In this document: positions 36,067 to 45,193 of the stretch, one piece after another
Numbering within the stretch: position 1 is the first letter of the stretch
How the letters are laid out: every line of letters begins with the position of its first letter
DNA from: Pseudomonadota bacterium
GTDB lineage: Bacteria > Desulfobacterota > Desulfovibrionia > Desulfovibrionales > Desulfovibrionaceae
Assembly (NCBI GenBank): GCA_023403845.1
Contig: JAEYDL010000002.1
Span: forward strand, 1 to 64,000
DNA length: 64,000 nt
Direction of reading: 5' to 3'
Notes under the pieces: generated by a model
What the model was told of the DNA's origin: nothing
Seen by the model: only the letters and a program-made list of their open reading frames with translations
Database searches by the model: none
Position numbers and translations under genes: made by a program

Positions 36067-37026
36067 TCAGATTACTTCACTACAGTTCAGATGCTTTTTC
36101 TGTGTCTTGATATAGTGACTATTTCCATCTCGCATCTTGCCAAATATTTCGTCTACCCTTTGCATAAGATGTTTTTCAAATATCTGTATGCCCAGAGCAG
36201 CATTTGGGGAGGGATGCAAGTGGGAGAGCATATAGCAAGAATGGATGGGGGGTGCCGGTATTATCTCAAAAATTTCGAACGGCCCCTGTGTCTGAATATG
36301 AGCAGCGAAGGATTGAGGGACAATGCTCCAGTGTTCCGATCTCGTCATCATGGTAGGAACAAGAGAGAGTGGATATATGGTGATTGCTGGAGAGATATCC
36401 GGTCTTAATATGGTCTTGCGCCAAATATCATGGGTACGCGACCACGGTGCATATATCTCATGTTCTTGAGGAAGGGCAGACAGAGGAATCGCCGTGGAAA
36501 TCCAGCGAGCCTTTTCCGCTCGCCGTAAACCGACCATGGGTTCGGAGTACAGTCTGACGATACGCAACGATGGATGTGAGGCATGATAGAAGGAAAAGGC
36601 CACATCGGCTTTTCGTTCGGAGACATGGCTGTACATGTTCTGAAAAAAATGTGACTGCACCGATAGGCGTATGGTTGGTTCCGTTTTAATGACGGAACGA
36701 TAGATTTCTCCAAGAAAGGAGGCGTTCAGGCTGTCAAGTCCGGCCACACGCAATTCTATTTGGGCATGTGGCATACGGAGGCGTTCGATTTCGTCGTGCA
36801 GACTCAGCCAGCGTTCAGCTACATCGACAAATTCTTCTCCCCGTGGCGTAAGCTCCACACTTTTAGAGCCCTTTTTGCGGTCAAATAGCCTTTGCCCAAG
36901 AAATTCTTCCAGTTGTCGAAGTCTTTTGCTTACCGTGGATTGTGCTTGGTTCAGTTCAAAAGCTGCTTTACTGATGTTTTTTGTTCGTGCGACAGAAATA
37001 AAGGTAAATAATAATGTGAAGTTCAC
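36067..37026 (-). CDS. LysR family transcriptional regulator
   Basis: A 319-aa regulator. The N-terminal winged helix-turn-helix is typical (NISKAAFELNQAQSTVSKRLRQLEEFLGQRLFDR), followed by the inducer-binding domain from about residue 90. Starts at a GTG with GAGGAA upstream. It is divergent from gltS and the ureohydrolase and probably controls them through the shared intergenic region. Confidence 0.92.
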   Translation of the reverse strand: MNFTLLFTFISVARTKNISKAAFELNQAQSTVSKRLRQLEEFLGQRLFDRKKGSKSVELTPRGEEFVDVAERWLSLHDEIERLRMPHAQIELRVAGLDSLNASFLGEIYRSVIKTEPTIRLSVQSHFFQNMYSHVSERKADVAFSFYHASHPSLRIVRLYSEPMVGLRRAEKARWISTAIPLSALPQEHEIYAPWSRTHDIWRKTILRPDISPAITIYPLSLVPTMMTRSEHWSIVPQSFAAHIQTQGPFEIFEIIPAPPIHSCYMLSHLHPSPNAALGIQIFEKHLMQRVDEIFGKMRDGNSHYIKTQKKHLNCSEVI

Positions 37027-37184
37027 AGGATTTTCCTCAAAAAATAAAATTTTAGAATTATTTGTACATTATCAATGTGTTGTGGAACAAAGTCAAGTTG
37101 TTCATAACAGAAGATATTCCTTGATTCCCTAGTATTCACAAATCATTTTTGCCAGTTATTATCATCAATATGCCACCTGACATA

Positions 37185-37207
37185 AGATATGAAATTTTTT
37201 CATATCT
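37185..37207. promoter_or_regulatory. perfect palindrome between lysR and gltS, candidate operator
   Basis: AGATATGAA and TTCATATCT, 9-base arms with a 5-base centre, in the divergent AT-rich region. A smaller TGTT-N4-AACA element lies at 37078-37089. Either could be the LysR-type binding site. Confidence 0.5.
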
Positions 37208-37317
37208 ACAACTATTTTATTTCATTTTACATAAATTGAAATTGCAGTATTTATGATAGTCAAGATGCATCTTTGTCTTGAAGTCGTGCTCCATATTTAT
37301 AAATTGAGGAGTAAACT

Positions 37318-38541
37318 ATGGGAATTGATATGATTGACGGTCTCATAAGTATACGACTGGACGCTATGATGACTCTTGCGCTCGCATGTCTGTTATGGTT
37401 CATTTCAGAAAAAATACGTATTTCACTTACATTTTTTAAAAAATACTGTATCCCTTCACCTGTTATAGGTGGTTTTTCTTTTGCCGTTATCGCCTTCTTT
37501 TTAAAGACATCCGGGATGGTCACATTCTCTTTTGATGGTGTCCTGTCAGATCTGTTTTTATATGGATTTTTTGTGACTATTGGACTTGGAACCAATCTTT
37601 CCATGCTGAAAAAGGGTGGCAAGGTTCTCGTGGCATATGTCGCAGTCTGTTGGGGAGTAGCCTTTGTGCAGAGCGGCATCAGTGTGGGACTTGCAAACGT
37701 TCTTTCCATTAATCCCCTGCAGGCTCTTGCTGCCGGAGCTCCTGCTCTTGAAGGCGGACATGGCCTTGTTGCCGCCCTTTGTCCCGTTATCGAACAGGCT
37801 GGAGGGCAGGGAGCTCTGGTCATCGGAATGGCTGCGGCCACCTATGGCCTTGTTTCCGGCAGTCTTATAGGAGGCCCCGTAGGTAACTGGTTGATCAAGC
37901 GTAATCGCATAGCTATCACCACTGACGGGCAAGACTGGGATCGTTTCAAGAGCAATAAGGTTGATAGTGAGATCACCGGCAACGGCATGCTGAAGACACT
38001 CACGCTCATCATGCTGATTATGGCCTTCGGAACTCTGACGGCAAGATGGCTTACTCAGACTACTGGCTATACTATCCCTGCCCATGTGTTCAGTTTGTTC
38101 TGCGGCCTCGTATTCAGGAGTCTAAATGAGACATGTTCCATAGTTAAGATTGATTTTCGCTGCGTAGAGGTGCTCTCCGTCATCAGTCTCGAATTGTTTC
38201 TGACCATGGCCATGATGGGATTGAAAATATGGGAACTCGCCGGCCTTGCGATCCCGCTGATCATCATTCTGATAGTACAGACCATTGCGGTAGTACTCAT
38301 CTCCATATTTGTAATTTTTCGTATCACGGGTAAGGATTACGATGCGGCTCTTCTTTCCGCAGGCTTTATAGGTCATGCTCTTGGGGCCACAGCCAATGGG
38401 CTTGTGGTTATGGATGCGGTCAGTCAAAAGTATGGTCTGATGTCTAAAAAGGCTTTTTTCATCATACCGGTATCTGGTTCCATGCTCATTGATATCGTTG
38501 GCGTCCCGAGCATTATCGTCTTTATAAACCTTCTTTCATAA
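37318..38541 (+). CDS. gltS: sodium/glutamate symporter, GltS (ESS) family
   Basis: A 407-aa membrane carrier with about 10 or more hydrophobic segments. GGPVGNWLIKRNRIA, ALEGGHGLVAALCPVIE and GHALGATANGLVVMDAV are typical of GltS. The family imports glutamate with Na+. GAGGAG precedes the start. It is followed 26 bases later by a ureohydrolase, so in this operon the solute may be glutamate or a guanidino/formimino analogue. Confidence 0.9.
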   Translation: MGIDMIDGLISIRLDAMMTLALACLLWFISEKIRISLTFFKKYCIPSPVIGGFSFAVIAFFLKTSGMVTFSFDGVLSDLFLYGFFVTIGLGTNLSMLKKGGKVLVAYVAVCWGVAFVQSGISVGLANVLSINPLQALAAGAPALEGGHGLVAALCPVIEQAGGQGALVIGMAAATYGLVSGSLIGGPVGNWLIKRNRIAITTDGQDWDRFKSNKVDSEITGNGMLKTLTLIMLIMAFGTLTARWLTQTTGYTIPAHVFSLFCGLVFRSLNETCSIVKIDFRCVEVLSVISLELFLTMAMMGLKIWELAGLAIPLIIILIVQTIAVVLISIFVIFRITGKDYDAALLSAGFIGHALGATANGLVVMDAVSQKYGLMSKKAFFIIPVSGSMLIDIVGVPSIIVFINLLS

Positions 38542-38567
38542 CATTTTCAGCAGACATTGGGGGGATC

Positions 38568-39506
38568 ATGGCTCGTAATACGTTGCCTATTACCGGAATA
38601 TGTTCTTTCGCCAAGTATCCTATCGTCGCTCCCGAGGAGGCTGAGGCCGATTTTGCCATTCTTGGCGTCCCCTATGATACGGGTGTCGGTTATCTCAGTG
38701 GTTGTCGTCTTGGTCCTCGACGTATCCGAGAAGTATCCACTCATTATGGTCGCGGCTCCGCAGGGTTTTATGATCCTGAACGGGATGAGACTTTTCTGGA
38801 ATCTCCCTGCCGAATCGTAGATTGTGGCGATGTGGACATCATTACTGGCTCTATTGAGGAATCCTTTGCGGCCATCGAAAAAGATGTTCGGACCTTGGTG
38901 GAGCGCGGTATCACTCCTGTTGTAATGGGAGGGGATCATTCAATCTCTGTGCCTGTAGCCCGTGCTTTGTCGGGCATTGATTCGCTTACTGTAGTGCAGT
39001 TTGACGCTCATCTTGACTGGACCAATGGGCCCGGTAAACAGCTCTATTCCAACGGATGCCCCATGCGTCGCATGTCAGAAATGCCACATATCACCGGTAT
39101 GGCACAGATAGGTCAGCGGGGTATGGGCAGCAGCCGGAAAGCTGATTTTGATGAAGCCCGTCGATGGGGAAGTCACATCATTACGGCGAGGGAAGCCATG
39201 GCTCTGGGAGCCGAAGGCGTCATTTCTCGTATTCCGGAAAGCAAAAATTATTATGTGACTATCGATATAGATAGCATGGACAATAGCATAGCAGCAGGAT
39301 CCGGTTCTCCTTCACCAGGTGGATTTTCCTTCATCCAGGTTGTGGAAATGCTCAATGTACTGAGCAGAAAGGGAAATGTCGTCTGTTTTGATCTGGTGGA
39401 AGTAGCTCCTCAATATGACCCAACGGATACAAGCACTCGTGTAGCTGCCATGCTTATTCTTTATTTTATGGGATTCATTTATCGCGAACGTCAGCGACGC
39501 GAATAA
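38568..39506 (+). CDS. ureohydrolase family protein (agmatinase/formiminoglutamase-like)
   Basis: A 312-aa binuclear manganese hydrolase. All metal motifs are present: GGDHSI, FDAHLDW and TIDIDSMDNSIAAGSGSPSPGG. The position that holds the catalytic shuttle His in arginase and agmatinase (His-Gly after the DAHxD loop) reads SNGCPMRR, so Asn replaces His. It should cleave a guanidino or formimino compound to urea or formamide plus an amine or amino acid. Being coupled to GltS, N-formimino-glutamate or a guanidino acid is a better guess than agmatine, but unproven. Confidence 0.85.
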   Translation: MARNTLPITGICSFAKYPIVAPEEAEADFAILGVPYDTGVGYLSGCRLGPRRIREVSTHYGRGSAGFYDPERDETFLESPCRIVDCGDVDIITGSIEESFAAIEKDVRTLVERGITPVVMGGDHSISVPVARALSGIDSLTVVQFDAHLDWTNGPGKQLYSNGCPMRRMSEMPHITGMAQIGQRGMGSSRKADFDEARRWGSHIITAREAMALGAEGVISRIPESKNYYVTIDIDSMDNSIAAGSGSPSPGGFSFIQVVEMLNVLSRKGNVVCFDLVEVAPQYDPTDTSTRVAAMLILYFMGFIYRERQRRE

Positions 39507-39537
39507 ACAGACCTCCTTCTCAGGAATCCTTTTACTG

Positions 39538-39578
39538 AATGGCGGCGGTTACGCCGCCGTTCTTCTGATCTGATTTTT
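39538..39578 (+). terminator. terminator after the gltS-ureohydrolase pair
   Basis: GGCGGCG pairs with CGCCGCC over GTTA, followed by GTTCTTCTGATCTGATTTTTTT. It starts about 30 bases after the stop. Confidence 0.78.
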
Positions 39579-39799
39579 TTTATGGTATTTAATAGGTTAT
39601 TAGTTTTTCTTGTTTTGCGCAAATTTACTCTTTATCCCTTGTAACTCTTAGAGGGGATAGTCTCACTGATTATTGGGCCACAGTTTGGCGACAGAATATT
39701 TTGCCTGAAATCAGTGAATGTTATTCGTGTGATGTGCCTTGAAGAAGCTCTCCATCGAACGCTTTCAGCATTGCAGCTTGCTATGGGAAGATATGGAGA

Positions 39800-40060
39800 T
39801 GGTTTCCGTTATTTGTGAATGGCCTGGAAAATAACCATCGTTATCTGGATGGATTATCGGCTGGACTCTAGCCAAGACATTCATGGACATGCTTCTAACC
39901 GCGTGGCGAATGTCCGATGGCGGGCCGGACATGCTGGCGCAACGTACCATGCCGGAGGAAATCCCCACAGGTTTGATCAGGAGGCTGTGGCCGTGCATGC
40001 GAGGGCTTTCGCCGCCTTTATGCATGCCCTAGGAAAAAGGCCATAGCTATGCCGGGATGT
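39800..40060 (+). pseudogene. remnant of a class I/II aminotransferase gene
   Basis: Short segments in different frames match the intact aminotransferase of this window in order. VNGLENNHRYLDG (from about 39816) matches its FDGLTKSHRYPGW, with the PLP Lys replaced by Asn. GWIIGWTLAKTFMDML and then SDGGPDMLAQR (39839-39941) match GWRCGWAVGPKHIIEML and VDGGPSMLAQR. A third frame continues with FDQEAVAVHARAFAAFMHAL. At least two frameshifts separate the pieces and most of the N-terminal half is missing, so the gene is dead. It probably once belonged to the LysR/gltS/ureohydrolase unit or was a duplicate. Confidence 0.65.
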
Positions 40061-40173
40061 TCCTTGGACATCCGACCTTTCCACGAAAGACTTCGCTCTG
40101 AGATTTTACGTTATTGGTACCCCTTACTACCTTTTTTCCTTAGAAAACGGTACAGCCTGGTTAAATGTATCAC

Positions 40174-41565
40174 TCACCCCGTCGTGCGGTTTTTGCTGTG
40201 ATTTCGGGCAAGTGTACAGCCAACCGCAAGCAGGCTCAGAATGCCGAAAAATGTCATGTCTACACGCATGCAGTGCAGAAATGCCGGGATATTGTGCTCG
40301 CTCACGGGCTCATGCCCAAGAAAAAGACTGAGGGTCAAGGTGATGATCGCCAGATTGCACAGCATTCCGGCCGTGCGTACGGTGCCTACAAGTCCCGATG
40401 CCTGTCCTACTCGCTGGGGACCCGCAGTTTCCAGAATGATGGTCGTATTGGGCAGAGCGAAGATACTGGCACCCGCACCGATGAAGCACTGTGCACCCAC
40501 GATCAGCCAGAGCGAGGAGTCCATATCCAGAAAGGCCGCGCTCAGCAGCCCCATGCCGCACAGAACTGTCCCCACGGTGCTGATGATGCCGCGGTCGTAA
40601 CGATCGCAGAGGCGCGCCGCCAACGGGCTGGCCAGAGCCTGAACGACGGCCTGCAGAGCCAGCATCAGGCCTGCCTGCTGTACGCTGAAGCCCTTGCCCA
40701 CCTGGAGGTAAAGGCTGAAGAAAAAGATCATGCCGAAAAAGGAACAGTAATTGACGAAGGCCGCTACCAGCGAGAGACTGAGAACCCTGTTGGTGTACAG
40801 CATGCGTACGTCCACCATGGGAAAGGGACTACGCAGCTCGCGCCAGCCGAATGCTCCCAGCAGTGCAAGACAAATCAGGAAAAGCCCGTTCCCCAGCACG
40901 GGATCGTCCGCCACGGATGAAGCGCCGAAGGTCAGGGCTGCCATGGCGCCGCCATAGAGCAGACAGCCGGGAACGTCAAAAGGTTCCTTGCCGGCCGTTC
41001 GCCATTCCATGGGAACGCGGAAAATCATGATGCACATGGCCGCGAGCGCCGCGAGTCCTGTTCCCCAGAACAGCCAGCGCCAGCCCAGCCAGCCTGCGAC
41101 CAGACCGCCTACCGTTGGTCCGCAGGCAATGCCAGCGTAAACGGCCGCACCGCTGATGCCCAGATAACTGGCTCGGAGCTCTTTGGGAGCGGCCGAAGCA
41201 AGCAGGGCCAGACTGGAGGAACTCAGCATGGCGGCCCCTATACCCTGAAACAGACGCAGACCGATGAAAAGATCTATGTTCTCAATGAAGCCCAGCACGA
41301 TGGCCATAATGCTGAACAGGGTCAGACCGGACAGAAAGATACGCCGGCGGCCATAGATGTCGCCCAGCGTACCGCCTGCCAACTGAAATACGACCAGTCC
41401 CAGAGTATAGACGGCTCCCAGCAGACTCAGGTTGCGTGCGCTGGCTCCCAGACTCTCTCCCAGGGGCGGGAGCACCGCATTGACCCCGGCCACCATGAAC
41501 GGCATGAAGAATTGCGCCGCACAGACGGCCAGCAATAACCAGCGATGTTCTTTTTCAATACTCAT
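40174..41565 (-). CDS. MFS transporter, drug:H+ antiporter (DHA) type
   Basis: A 463-aa carrier with 12-14 hydrophobic segments. LGDIYGRRRIFLSGLTLFS is the loop 2-3 motif of the major facilitator superfamily and GISGAAVYAGIACGPTVGGLVAGWLGWRWLFW is the antiporter motif C region. Probably an exporter of toxic compounds; the substrate is not visible. Monocistronic. Confidence 0.88.
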   Translation of the reverse strand: MSIEKEHRWLLLAVCAAQFFMPFMVAGVNAVLPPLGESLGASARNLSLLGAVYTLGLVVFQLAGGTLGDIYGRRRIFLSGLTLFSIMAIVLGFIENIDLFIGLRLFQGIGAAMLSSSSLALLASAAPKELRASYLGISGAAVYAGIACGPTVGGLVAGWLGWRWLFWGTGLAALAAMCIMIFRVPMEWRTAGKEPFDVPGCLLYGGAMAALTFGASSVADDPVLGNGLFLICLALLGAFGWRELRSPFPMVDVRMLYTNRVLSLSLVAAFVNYCSFFGMIFFFSLYLQVGKGFSVQQAGLMLALQAVVQALASPLAARLCDRYDRGIISTVGTVLCGMGLLSAAFLDMDSSLWLIVGAQCFIGAGASIFALPNTTIILETAGPQRVGQASGLVGTVRTAGMLCNLAIITLTLSLFLGHEPVSEHNIPAFLHCMRVDMTFFGILSLLAVGCTLARNHSKNRTTG

Positions 41566-41691
41566 AGTCGACGAAGATGGGACACCGGGAAACCCGCTGT
41601 TGACGGAGATTTTGAAACGTCACTGCGGTTCGGTATGGTTTGCCTTTTCGCTGTGGCCGTTCAGAAAATTCTGTACAGGAGGGACCACAAG

Positions 41692-41722
41692 CTCATGGCC
41701 GCCCCTGCGGAGCGGCCATGAG
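41692..41722 (-). terminator. hairpin after adk
   Basis: CTCATGGCCGC and GCGGCCATGAG are perfect 11-base arms over a 9-base loop, 12 bases after the adk stop. There is no T run, so it may be a processing or weak termination site. Confidence 0.5.
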
Positions 41723-41734
41723 TGAAGATGGAAT

Positions 41735-42415
41735 CTATTTTTTCAGGCCCAGTTCACGGAACAGCGTTTCCTTGATGCTGTCGATGGAACCCTGTCCGTC
41801 AAGCGTGACGTATTTGGTTTCGCCCTTTGCGGCCAGATCCTTGAAATAGTGGGCTGCGGCGAGCGTGCCGTTTTGGGTGTCGTAATAGATGTCGTGGCGT
41901 TTGTTGATGGCATCGGCGTCCTGGTCGTCCGCCCGGGCGGTCAGTTCGCCGCCGCATACGCGGCAGACGTCGCCAGCGGGCTTGATGGCGTCAATGAAAA
42001 TATTATTGGGGTGGTTACCATCGTTTTTGCATACCCGGCGTCCCATGATGCGGTCCCTGGCGATATCGCGGGGCAGGTCGATTTCAACCACGTAATCAAG
42101 CTTCATACCCTGTTTCTGCATGGCTTCATGCAGCTGTTCAGCCTGGGCCATGTTGCGGGGAAAACCATCCAGCAGCCAGCCGTCCGCCCCTCTGGCGGCG
42201 AGGGTTTCGAGAACCATGGGAATGGTGATGGAATCAGGAACGAGTTCCCCTTTATCCATGTATTCCTTCGCCTTTTTACCAAGCTCCGTGCCGCCTCCCA
42301 CATGCTCGCGGAAAATGGCGCCGGATTCGATGTGCGCAATGCCGAAGGCCTGCCTGATCAGGGCTCCCTGAGTGCCCTTGCCGCTCCCATTGGGGCCGAA
42401 CATAAGAATATTCAT
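41735..42415 (-). CDS. adk: adenylate kinase
   Basis: ATP + AMP to 2 ADP. The P-loop is FGPNGSGKGTQ, the NMP-binding and LID regions follow (DGFPRNMAQAEQL, GRRVCKNDG). The LID carries Cys residues in RVCKND and VCRVCGGE, as in zinc-type lids, though one of the usual four is missing. The ATG at 42415 with AGGAG gives 226 aa; longer in-frame starts add unrelated sequence. Confidence 0.94.
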   Translation of the reverse strand: MNILMFGPNGSGKGTQGALIRQAFGIAHIESGAIFREHVGGGTELGKKAKEYMDKGELVPDSITIPMVLETLAARGADGWLLDGFPRNMAQAEQLHEAMQKQGMKLDYVVEIDLPRDIARDRIMGRRVCKNDGNHPNNIFIDAIKPAGDVCRVCGGELTARADDQDADAINKRHDIYYDTQNGTLAAAHYFKDLAAKGETKYVTLDGQGSIDSIKETLFRELGLKK

Positions 42416-42637
42416 GAAATGCTCCTGCTGGTAATGGAAATCCGCGCCGGTATCACGGGCACGAAACTGGCCCGCCCGTCGTGAAGGCGAACGGGATGCA
42501 TTGGCCGAATCGTCGAGCACCTTGCAACTGAAGATGCGTCCTGGATGCGCGGGCGGCTCCATGGCCGGACTTTCACATCCGTATTTTTGTCGCCAGTTGT
42601 GCGGCAGCTCCAGAAGAACCGCAAGAGGCGAACGTTT

Positions 42638-43102
42638 TCAGAAAGCCGTTCGGGTGGAAGAGGCCGGAAGCAGTGCATGCCCTTCGGTCTGCGGATCGGA
42701 CGCGACAAGATCGTTTTCCTCCAGATAGGCTGCACCCTCGGCGACAAATTCCTCGAAAGTGGCGTCCGAACGGATGCCGGGGCAATACTCCTTGGACAGA
42801 TGCAGGCTTTCCGGGTCCAGCATGTTGCCGCGGAAGAAAGGCCAGGCCCGGCAGACATCGGGGCGGAGCGGGTGGACTGAGCACCCCTTGCTGTCACGGA
42901 AAAAGATGCATTTGCCGTCGTCGCCCGTCCGGACTTGCCATTTCCCGTTGCGCCGTACTCCGTATGCGTCGAGAAAGGCCTCCGGAGACAGCTCCAGCCC
43001 TTGGCTGATACGTTCCAGATCTCGCGGGCCGAGAACGATGCCGCCTTCCCCTTCGCAACACTGGCCGCACATGGTGCATTCGAATACGGGACAAGGATTC
43101 AT
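42638..43102 (-). CDS. YkgJ family cysteine-cluster protein
   Basis: A 154-aa protein with the CxxCGxCC cluster (FECTMCGQCCEGEGG) and further conserved Cys in CIFFRDSKGCSVHPLRPDVCRAWPF, the UPF0153/YkgJ pattern that binds zinc or an iron-sulfur cluster. Function unknown in the family. Its ATG overlaps the stop of the CoA-binding gene by 4 bases. Confidence 0.86.
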   Translation of the reverse strand: MNPCPVFECTMCGQCCEGEGGIVLGPRDLERISQGLELSPEAFLDAYGVRRNGKWQVRTGDDGKCIFFRDSKGCSVHPLRPDVCRAWPFFRGNMLDPESLHLSKEYCPGIRSDATFEEFVAEGAAYLEENDLVASDPQTEGHALLPASSTRTAF

Positions 43103-43533
43103 GCCCGAGATGCCCCAAGCAGTCTGCGGTGTTCGACCATGATGCATTTGTCTTCAACGACGGAAATGCCTGCCTGCTCGGCAATATGGGCAGCTTCTGC
43201 GCTGCTGATGCCGAGCTGCATCCAGAAGAGGCCAGGCCTTTGGTGCATGGCCGCCGCTTCCCGTGCGTGCTCCGGGCAAAATTCGGGAGCGCGGAATACA
43301 TCCACGATGTCCACCCGTTCCTTGATGTCTCCAAGCGACGCGTAGGTTTCCAGCCCCCAGACGTTCTTCCGTACCGGGTGGACCGGAATGACAGTATATC
43401 CCGCAGCGATCAGATAGCGTCCAACTTCATCAACAGCCTGTCCGGGTTTGTCCTTGGCTCCTATGACGGCTATGGTTCTGGCCTCGGTCAGCGCAGCGCG
43501 CAGCCGTTCATCCGACATGAAAACTTGCAGCAT
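43099..43533 (-). CDS. CoA-binding domain protein, YccU family
   Basis: A 144-aa single Rossmann-domain protein: TIAVIGAKDKPGQAVDEVGRYLIAAGYTVIPVHP is the CoA_binding signature and GLFWMQLGISSAEAAHIAEQAGISVVEDKCIMVEHRRL the C-terminal signature. The exact role is unknown. Start chosen at the ATG at 43533; the adjoining upstream residues look untranslated. Confidence 0.86.
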   Translation of the reverse strand: MLQVFMSDERLRAALTEARTIAVIGAKDKPGQAVDEVGRYLIAAGYTVIPVHPVRKNVWGLETYASLGDIKERVDIVDVFRAPEFCPEHAREAAAMHQRPGLFWMQLGISSAEAAHIAEQAGISVVEDKCIMVEHRRLLGASRA

Positions 43534-43702
43534 GAAGACCTCGCAAAAAAGAACGGAAAACAGTTTACATTTTCGGCACGCCAAAGGCAACGATCGGCAT
43601 TGTCTTCTTGAGCCGATTCCCGTAAATCGGAAACGGGACGTTGCGTGTTGCTTCGTCCGCCGAAGGGAAGAGTCATGATACCCATGTTACGGAGGAGAAG
43701 CA

Positions 43703-44920
43703 ATGAGCATTGAACTGGAAAGACTCCCCGCTTCCGAGATGGAACGGCGCATTGAATGCTGCCGCACGCTGATGCGGCGTTTTGCTCCGGAGGCGGGTGG
43801 CATGCTCGTGTGCTCGCGTATCAGTATTTACTATTTGACCGGTACGCTGGGAGTGGGGCTGGTCTGGGTGCCGATGGAAGGAGAACCCGTCCTGATGGTG
43901 CGCAAGGGGCTGGAGCGGGCCAGAAAGGAATCTCCGCTACGTACCGTTTTCGCATTCCGTTCCTATAGGGATGTGACTGCGTTGTGCGCCGAAGCAGGTT
44001 CTCCGCTGACGTCCGTGCTTGCCGTGGACAAAAACAGTTTTAGCTGGAGCATGGCGGAAATGTTGCGGGACAAGCTGGGGAAGGCGGATTTTGTATCCTG
44101 CGATGCTGTTCTGTCCCATGCCAAATCCATAAAATCAGCTTGGGAGATGGACAAGATGCGTGCCGCCGGAGACGGATTGCGCAGGACGCTGGACGAACAG
44201 CTCCCCGCTCGAATTCATGCAGGCATGACCGAACTCGAGATCGCGCATGCCTATGTCGCGGCGGCATGGGAGTGCGGCAACAGCGGGCTGCTGCGCATGA
44301 ACGCGCATGGGGAGGAGTCCTATGTCGGCAGCGTGTCCGCCGGGGATTCCGGAAACCATCCTACCTATTATAATGGACCGCTTGGGTATCTCGGTCTGCA
44401 TCCTGCCGTGCCGTTCATGGGCAATGCTGGACGGATATGGGAAAAAAATATGCTGCTCTCCACGGACCTCAGTTTTTCCTTTGAAGGGTATCATTCGGAC
44501 AGGACGCAGACATATTGGACGGGCGGTCCCATTCCCGATTCGGTAGCCCGGCCTCATCAGGTCTGCGCGGATATTTTCCTGCGCGTCGTTGAAAGGCTGC
44601 GTCCCGGTGTGACCCCCGGAGAACTCTGGCTGTTCAGCTGTACTCTTGCCGAGAAGAGCGGTTATGCCGAAGGCTTTATGGGGCTCGGTCGGGACAAGGT
44701 CGCCTTTCTTGGACATGGCGTTGGGCTGACCCTTGATGAATACCCGGCCTTTGCGCGTGGTTTTGACGAGCCGCTTGAGGAAGGCATGGTGGTTGCCATC
44801 GAACCCAAGATCGGACTGCCGGGCATCGGCATGGTCGGCGTCGAACACAGTCTGGAAATTACCGCTACAGGTGCGTGCTCTCTAACCGGCGACTCTACGC
44901 ATATCATCACCATCGAATAG
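43703..44920 (+). CDS. M24 family metallopeptidase (Xaa-Pro peptidase-like)
   Basis: A 405-aa creatinase/prolidase-fold enzyme. All five metal ligands are visible: Asp in STDLSF, Asp in HSDRTQTY, His in LGHGVGLTLDEYP, Glu in AIEPKIG and Glu in GVEHSLEI. The N-terminal creatinase-like domain covers residues 1-150. It probably removes N-terminal residues before proline or acts on a small amide. Strong GGAGGAGAAG site; divergent from the CoA-binding gene. Confidence 0.9.
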   Translation: MSIELERLPASEMERRIECCRTLMRRFAPEAGGMLVCSRISIYYLTGTLGVGLVWVPMEGEPVLMVRKGLERARKESPLRTVFAFRSYRDVTALCAEAGSPLTSVLAVDKNSFSWSMAEMLRDKLGKADFVSCDAVLSHAKSIKSAWEMDKMRAAGDGLRRTLDEQLPARIHAGMTELEIAHAYVAAAWECGNSGLLRMNAHGEESYVGSVSAGDSGNHPTYYNGPLGYLGLHPAVPFMGNAGRIWEKNMLLSTDLSFSFEGYHSDRTQTYWTGGPIPDSVARPHQVCADIFLRVVERLRPGVTPGELWLFSCTLAEKSGYAEGFMGLGRDKVAFLGHGVGLTLDEYPAFARGFDEPLEEGMVVAIEPKIGLPGIGMVGVEHSLEITATGACSLTGDSTHIITIE

Positions 44921-45193
44921 TTCGGGTTCAGGCATGAAACGAAGAGGGCTGTTCGGACGGCTTGCCCGTGCCCCGGGTTCTTTTTTCTCAGATGCATTTT
45001 TCAGGTTTTCTACGGGCAGCGGACGGTGCCCTTTTTACGAGTCGCCTGACTGTGCGCATCCTGCGTGCCGGTCCCCGGGTTGCTTTGCGGCACTCCGGAG
45101 ACCGGCCGTTTCAGCTTGACAACTACTGGGAATATCCCATTTAAGAAGGGAAAAGCTCCGTTGCGGAGCCGAATATGATGATGAGGTTTGCGC

